Shown: in pieces, positions 17,821 through 27,310 of the stretch
Position numbering within the stretch: position 1 is the first letter of the stretch
Layout of the letters: every line of letters begins with the position of its first letter
NCBI GenBank assembly: GCA_947489315.1
Contig: CANLCX010000001.1
Location: 189,501-253,500, forward strand
DNA length: 64,000 nucleotides
Source of the DNA: an uncultured Sphingomonadaceae bacterium
Lineage (GTDB): Bacteria; Pseudomonadota; Alphaproteobacteria; Sphingomonadales; Sphingomonadaceae
Reading direction: 5' to 3'
Program-made: the position numbers and the translations under genes
The notes under the pieces: generated by a model
What the model was told of the DNA's origin: nothing
Databases searched by the model: none
Seen by the model: only the letters and a program-made list of their open reading frames with translations

Positions 17821-18858
17821 ATGCCTATATTTGCAAGAAAATTGGGTGCAATTATCAGTGCCGCTTTCCTGTTCGCATCGGTTCCGATATCGGCCCAACG
17901 CCTTCCGACTACGGAAAATGGCTTCTACATGATGCGCACGAATGCAGACGACCTTTCCGACTATCGGTCGGTAGACAGCATGTGTATCGGTGAGAATCAC
18001 GATGCGCTGATCGCCTTCAAAAGTACCGGTGATGGCACGGTTGACTTTTTTGATCTGAAACAGGGTGAAAAGGTTGTTCCAGCCAAATTGAAATTGAGCG
18101 AACCGGATGCCGGGGTCAGCCAGATACGTCACAAGCTGATTGAACCGGGAAGCGATGAGGTTGTTTTGGAACTGCATTTCATAAATCCTGGCGCATTGGG
18201 CAATTCAACCAAAATACCCATGGCGACGCTATCCCACGTCAATGTAGGGCAGATGAACTTCACAAATCTCGACTGCATGATGGGCAAGCATATATTATAC
18301 GCCGGTATCGATCAGGACCACAGAGTAACGGTGATGGCCGACGCAGAAGGTAATCTTTCTTTTCTGCTGAGCTCGATAAAAGAACCCGGAGTGGCGATGA
18401 ATTTGACCGGCGGGTTCTGGTCCTCTGGCAAGCGGGAAGAAATCATCTTTACCTTTATTGAAGGTAGCGCGGTGACAAGCATCAAGGCTGCGCCTCACCA
18501 GCGCATTGAATATCCGGCATGGCGAACCGCCAACCCGGACGGGCGTCAATATTCGGCAAGCCCTAATGGGTTTTTCGTAGCCGATATGGCAAAGCTGGGC
18601 AGCAAGTCGAACCGATTGCCCTATGGGCTCGCCCTGCATTTTGAACGGCTTGAAATTTGCCGTCATCTTGCTGGTGAAACCAGCGGTAACCCGGAGCGCG
18701 ACAAGCAGGTTGCTGAAAGTTGGTACAATGCAAGATGCGATGAAGCCAAGGCACAGCATGCGGGATATGTTAAACAGTTTGCGGACAACAAGGCGGTTTC
18801 CGAGATACTGAAAACGCATGGAGCAGATTTCTTGGACCGTGGTCACGGGCAACAGTAA
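17821..18858 (+). CDS. Exported hypothetical protein
   Basis: Signal peptide MPIFARKLGAIISAAFLFASVPISAQ; no recognised domain; same strand and tight spacing. Confidence 0.65.
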   Translation: MPIFARKLGAIISAAFLFASVPISAQRLPTTENGFYMMRTNADDLSDYRSVDSMCIGENHDALIAFKSTGDGTVDFFDLKQGEKVVPAKLKLSEPDAGVSQIRHKLIEPGSDEVVLELHFINPGALGNSTKIPMATLSHVNVGQMNFTNLDCMMGKHILYAGIDQDHRVTVMADAEGNLSFLLSSIKEPGVAMNLTGGFWSSGKREEIIFTFIEGSAVTSIKAAPHQRIEYPAWRTANPDGRQYSASPNGFFVADMAKLGSKSNRLPYGLALHFERLEICRHLAGETSGNPERDKQVAESWYNARCDEAKAQHAGYVKQFADNKAVSEILKTHGADFLDRGHGQQ

Positions 18859-18871
18859 CGGGGAAAAGCAA

Positions 18872-19891
18872 ATGGGCTACAAAAGCTATGCCGCCGGGGG
18901 GCTCGTTGCAGCGGTGCTGCTCACTATTTCTGTCCTTATGCCGACGGCAGTATCGGACAACCGGGCGCATGCGTCACCCGCCATTCCCGCTATGTTGCTT
19001 CAAACCTTGGATGAAGCCGAAAACCAATGCCGCATCGCACAGGAAAGCTGCATGATCAATTCGGACCGTTGCAAAGCCAATTATGATAACGCCGTCAGGC
19101 GACAAAATCAGTGCAAAGCCCAGCAGGATAAGCAATATCGAGCGTGTTACGACAGGGTATATCAAACGGTGCGGCCCAGCATTAGTACAAATCGTCAGCG
19201 GGTAGTGGAATGGAAGAATCAACAGGCTAAACATCAATGCCAATATCTAAAAGATACAAGCCAAAGTTGCCCGAGACCGAGAGATGACTGCTATTCTCGC
19301 GGCTATTGCATTCAGCAATATCAGCGTTGTTCATCCAATGCTTTCCTGCAGGACCAATCAAACAATCCGCCATCAGCTCGTCCGCGCAATGAGCGCCAGC
19401 CAGAACGGAGCGTTCGCCAAACCCCTCCGCCCCGCTCAGAACCTAAAAGGCCTGCCCATCCGTCCACAGTATTGAAACGGGCAAAATTGCGCGCAAGCCC
19501 TGCATTTTTCGAAGTCCGACTTACCAATCCATGCACGCACCCGGTTCGGGCTGCCTACGCCTATAATTGGGGCTCGAAAAATAGGGATTATGTATTATGG
19601 GGCTGGGAAACTATTCCGGCGCGCGGTGATACCATCGTCAAATTGCCAAAAAAAATGCACAATTTTTATGCCTATTTTGATCAAGCTAAGCTGGACCGGC
19701 GGCAACAAACCAAAAAATTATTATATATTAATCATGACTCGGATTTTCGGGCGGGCCTCAATCTTGATAATCGCCCAGCGAAGCCGAATGTTACGGAGGC
19801 GCAATATACTTATATAACGGGCAGAGGTTGGTTGCTCCGACAAAATTACAAAAAATATAATTCAGCGTCCATTACGGGCTGTGGGAGTTAA
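18872..19891 (+). CDS. Exported Cys/Gln-rich protein with DUF1036-like C-terminal region
   Basis: MGYKSYAAGGLVAAVLLTISVLM signal; CRIAQESCMINSDRCKANYDNAVRRQNQCKAQQ; C-term FFEVRLTNPCTHPVRAAYAYNWG...VLWGWETIPARGDTIVKL...YAYFD. Confidence 0.65.
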   Translation: MGYKSYAAGGLVAAVLLTISVLMPTAVSDNRAHASPAIPAMLLQTLDEAENQCRIAQESCMINSDRCKANYDNAVRRQNQCKAQQDKQYRACYDRVYQTVRPSISTNRQRVVEWKNQQAKHQCQYLKDTSQSCPRPRDDCYSRGYCIQQYQRCSSNAFLQDQSNNPPSARPRNERQPERSVRQTPPPRSEPKRPAHPSTVLKRAKLRASPAFFEVRLTNPCTHPVRAAYAYNWGSKNRDYVLWGWETIPARGDTIVKLPKKMHNFYAYFDQAKLDRRQQTKKLLYINHDSDFRAGLNLDNRPAKPNVTEAQYTYITGRGWLLRQNYKKYNSASITGCGS

Positions 19892-19896
19892 AGGGT

Positions 19897-20304
19897 GTGA
19901 ACATGATGCCGCGCTTCAATCCCGTTAGCCCCTTGGCTCTTGTGGTGACAACCGCGAGTCTGAGCTTGTTGCCGGCCCAATCCCAAAACAGTCATCGGAT
20001 CGTGTTCCAGACGGACCGGACAGCAGTTACCTACCATTGCGAAAATGACATGACGCTCAATATCACTTTCATGGCCATAGAAAATTTGCCGCTGATCAAG
20101 CTGACCCATCCGTCCAAGCGATCCGGCAAAAGCTGGCGTAATCTGCTGCTTCCGCAATCTCAAAGCGGAAGCGGAGTGCGTTATGCGACAGACTTTACCA
20201 GCGTGCATATGCAAAATGACGCGCTTGTGCTGACCTCAAGGGAGTCCGCGATGACAGATGAAATTTCACCGGTACGCTGCGCAAAAACGGCCATTGGCGT
20301 TTAA
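19897..20304 (+). CDS. Small exported hypothetical protein
   Basis: Signal-like N-terminus MMPRFNPVSPLALVVTTASLSLLPAQSQ; last gene of the secreted cluster. Confidence 0.6.
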   Translation: MNMMPRFNPVSPLALVVTTASLSLLPAQSQNSHRIVFQTDRTAVTYHCENDMTLNITFMAIENLPLIKLTHPSKRSGKSWRNLLLPQSQSGSGVRYATDFTSVHMQNDALVLTSRESAMTDEISPVRCAKTAIGV

Positions 20305-20363
20305 TATTTTAACGCTGTCGAACAAGCTAGGGCGAAATCTGAAGGGGCAGCATCCTATGCTGT

Positions 20364-20795
20364 TCAAATCGGCCATCTGCGATGACGCACCAGCCAGAAT
20401 GCGCCGCCGGCTGCAGCACCAATTGGGCCAAGCGTAACATAATCCTCCAGGGCACGCATCGCTGTTATCTGGTCGCCGCGGAACAGGACGGGGATGCCAG
20501 CAGAAGCTCCGGCAAGGAGGAAAAACCATAGCCCGGTGATGTTGCGGATTTCTGAAACAACTATCGCAACCAGAGCAACGGGGGCAGCAAAAATCCCTGC
20601 CATGGCAGCGAATACAGGCAGATAGCCCAACTGGTTCGCGAAATCCTCGATCGAAGTCACGCCTTCCATGAGTGGCTGACCAACCGTCATGAGACCAGCG
20701 ATCAAAAATATTCCGAGCGCGGCGGCGAGGCTGGCGGCGATATAGGCGATTAGAATGCGGATAAGTGCCTTCACGCTTGTCATGATGACGACCAA
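20364..20795 (-). CDS. Hypothetical membrane protein
   Basis: Four hydrophobic segments; no recognised family. Confidence 0.55.
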   Translation of the reverse strand: MVVIMTSVKALIRILIAYIAASLAAALGIFLIAGLMTVGQPLMEGVTSIEDFANQLGYLPVFAAMAGIFAAPVALVAIVVSEIRNITGLWFFLLAGASAGIPVLFRGDQITAMRALEDYVTLGPIGAAAGGAFWLVRHRRWPI

Positions 20796-20856
20796 AGCAG
20801 GTTCCTCTCTTCAGGGGTTCTTTTGCGACAACATAGCCCGGCCTTGATCAACTGCT

Positions 20857-20875
20857 AATGGTGTAAAGACACTAT
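20857..20875 (+). promoter_or_regulatory. GTG-N6-CACTAT dyad motif, copy C
   Basis: ATGGTGTAAAGACACTATT in the divergent intergenic region. Confidence 0.4.
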
Positions 20876-20989
20876 TATCGGCTAAGACAAGAAGACCGCG
20901 AGCAGTGCACCGCCATCCCAATGCACAAGGTCCGTCAGTCATACGGCCTTACAGATGACCGATATTCGGTCTTGTTTTCGACAATTTCT

Positions 20990-21018
20990 AGCGTCCGCTT
21001 TCGGGATATAGCGGACAA
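20990..21018 (+). repeat. Dispersed palindromic element copy 4
   Basis: agcGTCCGCTttcgggatatAGCGGACaa. Confidence 0.8.
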
Positions 21019-21058
21019 TATGCGTTGCAATCATGGCGGGATTGCCGGAAGAAAAGGG

Positions 21059-22723
21059 ATGAATTTTCGATCTGTTTTCTTAGTCCTTATCTTGTTCGTC
21101 AGCTTGAGTGCATTGGGACTATTCATATCGGCCCCATCTAACTCCGATGTGTCAATCCCGAATGTGGATAGCCTTACGGCAGCGACGCCATTGCAATTGG
21201 ATATCGTCGCTCAGGTTGGTCCGTGGCCAGTAGCCTCTCGGCTAATAGGCTATCGAGGAAGGTTATGGTTTGCCAATTCTATCAAGGGCCGCAATCATAA
21301 TTCTGCTGATATCTGGAGCCTCAATCCGGTAACTGGTGAAAAGCGATACGAACGCCATCTGTTCAGCCAGGATGCTGGTATACCATTGGTATCTAATGGT
21401 TTGCTCTACTGGCCGTTTGAGGACGCTTTGCTCTCGTTTGGAAATGGCGTGATCGAAGTGACCGACGGAGAGGCCTGGCAGCCTTTACTGATTCCTAACG
21501 CCCCAATTTACCACACTAATCAGTTGCTGGATTGGCAGGGAGGCTTGCTAGCGATTACCGGGACGCGAAATGCTGGGATGCAAGTGTCGAAAGACGCCGG
21601 GCGCAGTTGGGATGAATATTATATCCATCCAACACCGTCGACCCATGTCAGTCGCTTGAAGGAAATGATCGTGTTTGATGGCAAGCTTTATGCTGCATTG
21701 AACGATGCCAAAGTTAAACGGCTTACAGTCTGGACGGGTTCTGGTTACCAAACGGTTCGCAGCTGGCCGCTCAACCGATATTTCAATGGCTTGGTTGTTC
21801 ACAAAGAAGCAATTTATGGAATTGTCGGGCGCGGTAACGAACGAGAGATCTGGAAATATGATGGAGTCAATTCCATAAGGGTTGGTCAAAAAGGACCTTT
21901 TACTGACCTGACCAGTGACGGGGATCAACTCTGGATAGTCTCAAGAAACGGCAAGCTTTGGTCGAGTGCAATGGGCGAGAAATGGGTTCGTCATGGGGAC
22001 CTCAAAAAAGGCCGACCGACGTCTATTCAAGCTGTTGGGGGTTATATATATGTGGCCGGTGCCGGCGATGACGGACGCGGCATTATCTGGGGCCTGCGTG
22101 ACCAAGCCATCCCCATGGGGCCGAAACCAACAAAGCTGCCATTGCAAACCCAACCGAAACAAGGCGTTACGGATTGGGCCAATGCCGGTCAAAAGCTGGA
22201 TGCGTTGCTGTCAGACCCGTCGTCCTATGGGGCATCAGGAAACGGTAAGCTGAGCGCATTGGTGTTTCAGGCCGCCGCGCAAGGCGCGCCGCCGGGATTT
22301 TTTGCAGCGCGGCTTAAAGCGAAAATACCGTCCATGAATGTGTCCGCGTTCGGAGGTAATATGCAGCTGAGGGCGGAAGATATTGCGCAGTCCTTGCTGC
22401 TGTCGGGGATGGAGCGGGCGGGCCATCCTAATGTACCGGTCGAATATCTACTGGACCCGTGGGGATCTTCACCCAATTCCTATGAAAAATATTTTGAATT
22501 GGAACTGAGCGCTTTGCGCGCAGTGGTCGGTTCCGGCCAGAACGACAGTCCTACGATTGAGGCATTACTTAAACGGCTCGACTATGCTGACGACCCGCCC
22601 TGGTTGAAATCGCAAATCATCGGAACACTGACAGCGGTGAGCGATGAGCATTTCGGTTATGATATCAAAGCTTGGAAAAAATGGGTTCAGAGCAAAGGGC
22701 AGGATGCTATTCACGCAGATTGA
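21059..22723 (+). CDS. Exported beta-propeller (sialidase/BNR-like) hypothetical protein
   Basis: ATG at 21059 with purine-rich RBS, downstream of repeat copy 4; repeated WSLNP, LLDWQGGLLAITGTRNAGMQVSKDAGRSWDEYYIH, MIVFDGKLYAALND, GDQLWIVSRNGKLWSS. Confidence 0.65.
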   Translation: MNFRSVFLVLILFVSLSALGLFISAPSNSDVSIPNVDSLTAATPLQLDIVAQVGPWPVASRLIGYRGRLWFANSIKGRNHNSADIWSLNPVTGEKRYERHLFSQDAGIPLVSNGLLYWPFEDALLSFGNGVIEVTDGEAWQPLLIPNAPIYHTNQLLDWQGGLLAITGTRNAGMQVSKDAGRSWDEYYIHPTPSTHVSRLKEMIVFDGKLYAALNDAKVKRLTVWTGSGYQTVRSWPLNRYFNGLVVHKEAIYGIVGRGNEREIWKYDGVNSIRVGQKGPFTDLTSDGDQLWIVSRNGKLWSSAMGEKWVRHGDLKKGRPTSIQAVGGYIYVAGAGDDGRGIIWGLRDQAIPMGPKPTKLPLQTQPKQGVTDWANAGQKLDALLSDPSSYGASGNGKLSALVFQAAAQGAPPGFFAARLKAKIPSMNVSAFGGNMQLRAEDIAQSLLLSGMERAGHPNVPVEYLLDPWGSSPNSYEKYFELELSALRAVVGSGQNDSPTIEALLKRLDYADDPPWLKSQIIGTLTAVSDEHFGYDIKAWKKWVQSKGQDAIHAD

Positions 22724-22796
22724 AGTTACGTTCGGACTGAAATTGAGGCGGACGCCAATTCGCTAAGACTTGCTATCTGCAGAATATCAACCCCAT

Positions 22797-23987
22797 CTAT
22801 TCCGCCAGGCTTTCCATCTCATCCAAATCAACAGCCGCAACTGCAGATTTCAAAACGTCGATGGACTCTACCTTGCCCTTGGCTTCAACATTGAAGCGAT
22901 CAGCAAAAACAGTGCTATAACGCCCACGTTTGTTGCTGCTGTCATAGCGTTCGGTGGTTAGTCGCCCATCAACCTTGCCGGTTCTTTCCTCAACCGTACC
23001 GGTTTGTTTTTGGGACTCAATGTTGAGCGCCCCACCGAGAGTCGCAAGCCCAGCGGCCGCGCCCAAGTCAGTCACTTGAAGGGTGATTTGATCCTCGCCC
23101 GTTCCGTAAGTAGCCTCCGCGGATGATCCGCCAATGCCAGCAACGGAAGCACCATTTGTTTCAAAACCAGAACGGGTCAAGCCGCCGGGCAGGCTTGCGG
23201 GCAATAATTCTAACAATTTATCGGGTGCCGTTGGCGGTGTCGCTGCGCCATTCTGCGCCCGCTCGCTGGCGGCCTCCATCTTTTTACCGGCTTCTTCCAG
23301 CTTGCCTAAATCCACAGAGCCAATCCCCGGTACAGAAACAGTTCCGGACATGGCGCCATCATCGCTTATTGCAGATGGCCCGCTGGAAAAGAGGAACATC
23401 AGAGGGGCCATGATTGCGCTCAGGATAAACCCGGCAACAGCGGCGGAAACGACGATAACAATGGTGTAAACAACATTCTTGTCTTCCGGTGCCTTCATCA
23501 ATACCGGCAGGCCGGTATAGAGTAGATAAATGCTATAAAGTCCCAGAATAGATAGCATTCCAAGGCCTGGAACAAGATTGAAAATCGCCGCAACCCAACC
23601 GGCCGTTGCACTATAGGCGGCAAGCTTAAAGGCTTTGTCTCGGTTCGGTGTGGCGTCGAATTTCGGCGCCAAAAAGTCAATCAGCAGTGCCAACAGAAAA
23701 ACAATAACGAGCGTCGCTAGATAGCTGATAATTGCTGTTGAGAGCGCGCTGAAGAAAGACGGGCGGTAGGTGATACCAAAGGCACCATGGCCAAATGCCA
23801 GCGAGTGAATGAATGTTGCAACAGGCCCGATCGCAGCGAGCGGAAGAATGTAGGATTTATAAATATCAGCAATCGATGTTGTTTCACCATCGATAACCGA
23901 CCATTCGTCTTTGGGCTTCAACAATATGCCCTTGACCCGTTCCACCAGGCTATTTGTTCCCTTTAAAGAGTTGTTCTCGTCCACCAT
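22797..23987 (-). CDS. Yip1-family membrane protein
   Basis: SLVERVKGILLKPKDEWSVIDGETTSIADIYKSYILPLAAIGPVATFI, bacterial YIP1 pattern. Confidence 0.8.
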   Translation of the reverse strand: MVDENNSLKGTNSLVERVKGILLKPKDEWSVIDGETTSIADIYKSYILPLAAIGPVATFIHSLAFGHGAFGITYRPSFFSALSTAIISYLATLVIVFLLALLIDFLAPKFDATPNRDKAFKLAAYSATAGWVAAIFNLVPGLGMLSILGLYSIYLLYTGLPVLMKAPEDKNVVYTIVIVVSAAVAGFILSAIMAPLMFLFSSGPSAISDDGAMSGTVSVPGIGSVDLGKLEEAGKKMEAASERAQNGAATPPTAPDKLLELLPASLPGGLTRSGFETNGASVAGIGGSSAEATYGTGEDQITLQVTDLGAAAGLATLGGALNIESQKQTGTVEERTGKVDGRLTTERYDSSNKRGRYSTVFADRFNVEAKGKVESIDVLKSAVAAVDLDEMESLAE

Positions 23988-24417
23988 ATTTCCCCTGTTT
24001 TTTCCATACGAGCATGATTGCGAGGCTTAGGCAAGGCGAATTGGCTGCTTCGATTCCCAATTTCGCCGTTTGTAAATAACCACTTATGTCTGCGATCAGA
24101 CACTGCCAGCCAAAACATGACGCTATGATAGCCGGACAAACAGCAGCCCGGGTGAGCCAGATCACTGAGCTGTGCGAGTGACGAATTGGTTTGAGGTCAA
24201 CGCCGCGTTCTTCGTTGGGTAAAGATAAGTGCGAATTCTTGCCGCGTCCTAACTTGGCACAGACTTGTAAAAGGTTAACAAAAGCTTACCAAAAGTTTGA
24301 CTTTAAAGGCATTTTCGGGCCAATGAGGCGATAACGAATGGTCGTGAGGGGTCGCGCTCGATTCGATTTCGTCAGTTTTAATGCTTTAACGCCGGTAGAT
24401 CTGGCGAGAGGAATATA

Positions 24418-25131
24418 ATGAAGAAACTTTTTGCAGCGCTGGCACTATCAGCAGCAACACTCGCACCGGCACATGCTGGTGTTGTCTTTTCAGATAATTT
24501 TGACGCTGAAAACGGCGGTGCTTCGGCACTAAACTACACGGGTTATGCGAATTTTAACTCAACTGGAGCGGGCACAACAGATCTGGTCGCGAATGGCGAT
24601 TTTAGCATCAACTGTTCCGGATCTTGCGTAGACTTGGATGGCTCGCCAGGACCAGGAGAACTGGTCAGTAGCAGTAGCTTTGCTTTCAACACGGGTGATC
24701 TTGTCCGTCTGACTTTCGATATTGGTGGCAGCCAACGGCGCTCTGGATCAGATAACTTTTTTGCTGGTTTTAATTTTGGTTCTACTGTCACGATGAATGA
24801 CTATGGCTTTAATTTTACCGGTTCAGATATAGTTGTGTTCCCAACCGTTGATACCACGTCAGTTACTACCTCGTCATCAGTGGTTTTTGATGCAGCCTTC
24901 TCTTCCAGATCGATATTTTTCACCGCTGGATCAGCCGGATCATTGAACTTTCTGTTTGGCTCTAACAGCGCGGATAATGTTGGACCGTTGCTTGACAATG
25001 TCTCCCTCGATATCAGCGCGCCGGTTCCTGAGCCAGCAACCTGGGCGTTCATGATCTTTGGCTTTGGTCTCGTCGGCAGCGCGCTGCGTCGTAACCGCAA
25101 GTCGCTAACGGCCAAACCAGCTTTGGCATAA
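24418..25131 (+). CDS. PEPxxWA-CTERM sorting domain-containing exported protein
   Basis: Signal peptide; C-terminal VPEPATWAFMIFGFGLVGSALRRNRK. Confidence 0.92.
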   Translation: MKKLFAALALSAATLAPAHAGVVFSDNFDAENGGASALNYTGYANFNSTGAGTTDLVANGDFSINCSGSCVDLDGSPGPGELVSSSSFAFNTGDLVRLTFDIGGSQRRSGSDNFFAGFNFGSTVTMNDYGFNFTGSDIVVFPTVDTTSVTTSSSVVFDAAFSSRSIFFTAGSAGSLNFLFGSNSADNVGPLLDNVSLDISAPVPEPATWAFMIFGFGLVGSALRRNRKSLTAKPALA

Positions 25132-25170
25132 ATCCTGTGACCTAGCGCTGCTGGGTTTAGGTTCGAAATT

Positions 25171-25207
25171 AAAAAGGGCTCCCCGTTTACGCGGGGAGCC
25201 CTTTTTC
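25171..25207 (+). terminator. Rho-independent terminator
   Basis: AAAAAGGGCTCCCCG tttacg CGGGGAGCCCTTTTTCT, strong stem and T tract. Confidence 0.9.
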
Positions 25208-25240
25208 TATGGCGGTGCGAGGCGCTAGATGCTTGTCGCT

Positions 25241-26080
25241 TTATTTCGCATCCTTTTTTTGAAACGCCGGAAACTCCGAGCAGGCATCATAGTCTGCTTT
25301 GACCATCGCATAGCGGTGGTCAATTGCGCCGGAAAACTCGGGATGGGTAAAGATATACAGCCGGTCTTCTTCGACACACTGGGCCGTCCATTCCGCGACA
25401 TCAGACGGGTCCAGTCCGCCATCAATGACGGCGGCCATTTCCTTGAACCTTGGATCGCTCTCGTCGCTTCCGCCCGTGGGCTTGTCAAAGGCGCTGCGGT
25501 GAATATTGGTTTTGACCCATGCCGGGCAGAGGATGCTGACACCGATATTACTGGGCGCGAGCTCCAGCTTCAGGGCTTCGGAATAGCCGACAACCGCGAA
25601 TTTGGTTGCGTTATAGGGCGCCATTCCGGGGGCGGCACCGTGGCCGGCCATGGAAGCGGTGTTGATGAAATAGCCGCCTTCACCATGGCTTTGGATCAAC
25701 GGCGTGAAGATTTCGACGCCATGGGCGACACCGATCAGGTTGATATCGACGATCCAGCGCCAGTCTTTCATATCGATTTCGCCGGGCATGCCGCCGAGTG
25801 CCACACCGGCATTGTTGACGACGATATGGACCTTGCCGAATCGATCAATCGTTGCCTGAGCAGCGGCCCGCATCTGCGCTTCATCCGCCACATCGCAAAG
25901 GACGGTAGCAACGTCTGCGCCATTAGCGGTTAGCGCTGCGGCAGCCTCGTCCAGCTTGTCCTGATGGATGTCCGCCAGCATGATCTTCGCCCCGCGCGAG
26001 GCCAGCGCCCCTGCAATGGCATAGCCAATGCCCGCGGCTCCGCCTGTGATGAAGCAGACCATATCTTTTTCGATTTTCAT
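25241..26080 (-). CDS. SDR family oxidoreductase
   Basis: FITGGAAGIGYAIAGALASRGAKIMLADI, NNAGVALGG, YNATKFAVVGYSEAL. Confidence 0.93.
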   Translation of the reverse strand: MKIEKDMVCFITGGAAGIGYAIAGALASRGAKIMLADIHQDKLDEAAAALTANGADVATVLCDVADEAQMRAAAQATIDRFGKVHIVVNNAGVALGGMPGEIDMKDWRWIVDINLIGVAHGVEIFTPLIQSHGEGGYFINTASMAGHGAAPGMAPYNATKFAVVGYSEALKLELAPSNIGVSILCPAWVKTNIHRSAFDKPTGGSDESDPRFKEMAAVIDGGLDPSDVAEWTAQCVEEDRLYIFTHPEFSGAIDHRYAMVKADYDACSEFPAFQKKDAK

Positions 26081-26110
26081 ATATTTGTCCTTTTGTGATC
26101 GGCGTTTGGG

Positions 26111-27310
26111 TTAAGCGCTCTTGATAATATCGCGGGCAAGCGTGCGCACCCGGTCTTCGCCCGGAAACTGTTCAGCAATCCAAGCGGCTTCGACTGTCTT
26201 CAGGCTCTCGGCCACAATCGGCCCGGGTTTGAGGCCCATAGCGATCAAGTCGCCGCCGGTCATGGGCAAGACCGGCTTTACCCAGCCTTTGAGTTGGGCA
26301 AGGCTGGCTTCCAATTCATCATCTGCTGCAAATAATAAGGCGATATCTTGGGCGGCGTCGGCCCCATGGTGATAGGCGATTGCCGGGATATCCGAAACAG
26401 TCGGTTCTAACACCGCCAACCGGCATGCCACGGCGCGGCGCAGTTTCTTGGAAAATCTTAGGCCTGTGGTGATTTCTATGGCCTTGTCCGTGTCTTTGGG
26501 GAACAGGCCGACCAGTCGCCGCACAGGATCTGGTGAGATATCATGAGCTTCTTCGCGCAAGATGAGCGTGGCCAATATCTGTCCGGCATTCGTATCAATT
26601 TCGGAGACAATATTGGCAAAGACGTCAGCCTCGATCATTTCCTGAACAGCATAAACCGGATCAGCTGCGGCGAGCAATTTCATCAACTCGTCTGCTACCC
26701 GCTCTCGGGATAGCTTGCCAAGCTCTCGCGATGCCCGGCGGCAGGCGTCAAATGTTGCTTGGTCGACAGCATGCTGCCCGAACCGAGCGAGAAAGCGGAA
26801 ATAGCGCATGATCCGCAGATGATCTTCGGCGATCCGTTGCTCGGCAGACCCGATGAAGCGGATGTAGCGTTTTTCCAGATCGGCCAGCCCGCCGAAATAG
26901 TCGTAAATCTCGAGCGTTTCCGGGTCAGCAAACAGCGCGTTGATCGTAAAATCCCGGCGCGCCGCATCTTCTTTCCAGTCATCGCTAAACGCCACGGTGG
27001 CGCGGCGGCCATCGGTCGACACATCGCGGCGCAGAGTTGTGATTTCCACCGGACCATCTGTGGTGACGGCGGTAACCGTGCCATGCTCAATGCCTGTTGG
27101 AATGACCTTGATGTCGGCATCTTTCAGCCGAGCCATTACCGCATCGGGTTTCAGGATCGTTGCGACATCAATATCCTTTACCGGCAGGCCGAGCAACGTA
27201 TCGCGGACCGCGCCGCCAACGAAACGGGTAGCGCCTTTGCCGCCATCTAGCACAGCGATCAGGTTCTTCAGCGATGGCCGCTGATGCCATGGGGCTTCTG
27301 GTAATATCAT
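26111..27310 (-). CDS. cca: CCA tRNA nucleotidyltransferase / poly(A) polymerase family
   Basis: RFVGGAVRDTLLGLPVKDIDVAT, RRDFTINALFADPETLEIYDYFGGLADLEKRYIRFIG. Confidence 0.93.
   Translation of the reverse strand: MILPEAPWHQRPSLKNLIAVLDGGKGATRFVGGAVRDTLLGLPVKDIDVATILKPDAVMARLKDADIKVIPTGIEHGTVTAVTTDGPVEITTLRRDVSTDGRRATVAFSDDWKEDAARRDFTINALFADPETLEIYDYFGGLADLEKRYIRFIGSAEQRIAEDHLRIMRYFRFLARFGQHAVDQATFDACRRASRELGKLSRERVADELMKLLAAADPVYAVQEMIEADVFANIVSEIDTNAGQILATLILREEAHDISPDPVRRLVGLFPKDTDKAIEITTGLRFSKKLRRAVACRLAVLEPTVSDIPAIAYHHGADAAQDIALLFAADDELEASLAQLKGWVKPVLPMTGGDLIAMGLKPGPIVAESLKTVEAAWIAEQFPGEDRVRTLARDIIKSA

Noticed and set aside
24274-24298. CtrA-like TTAA-N7-TTAC in GGTTAACAAAAGCTTACCAAAAG upstream of the PEPxxWA-CTERM gene
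   Set aside because: Imperfect second half-site and a single occurrence; cannot be separated from chance in AT-rich promoter DNA.
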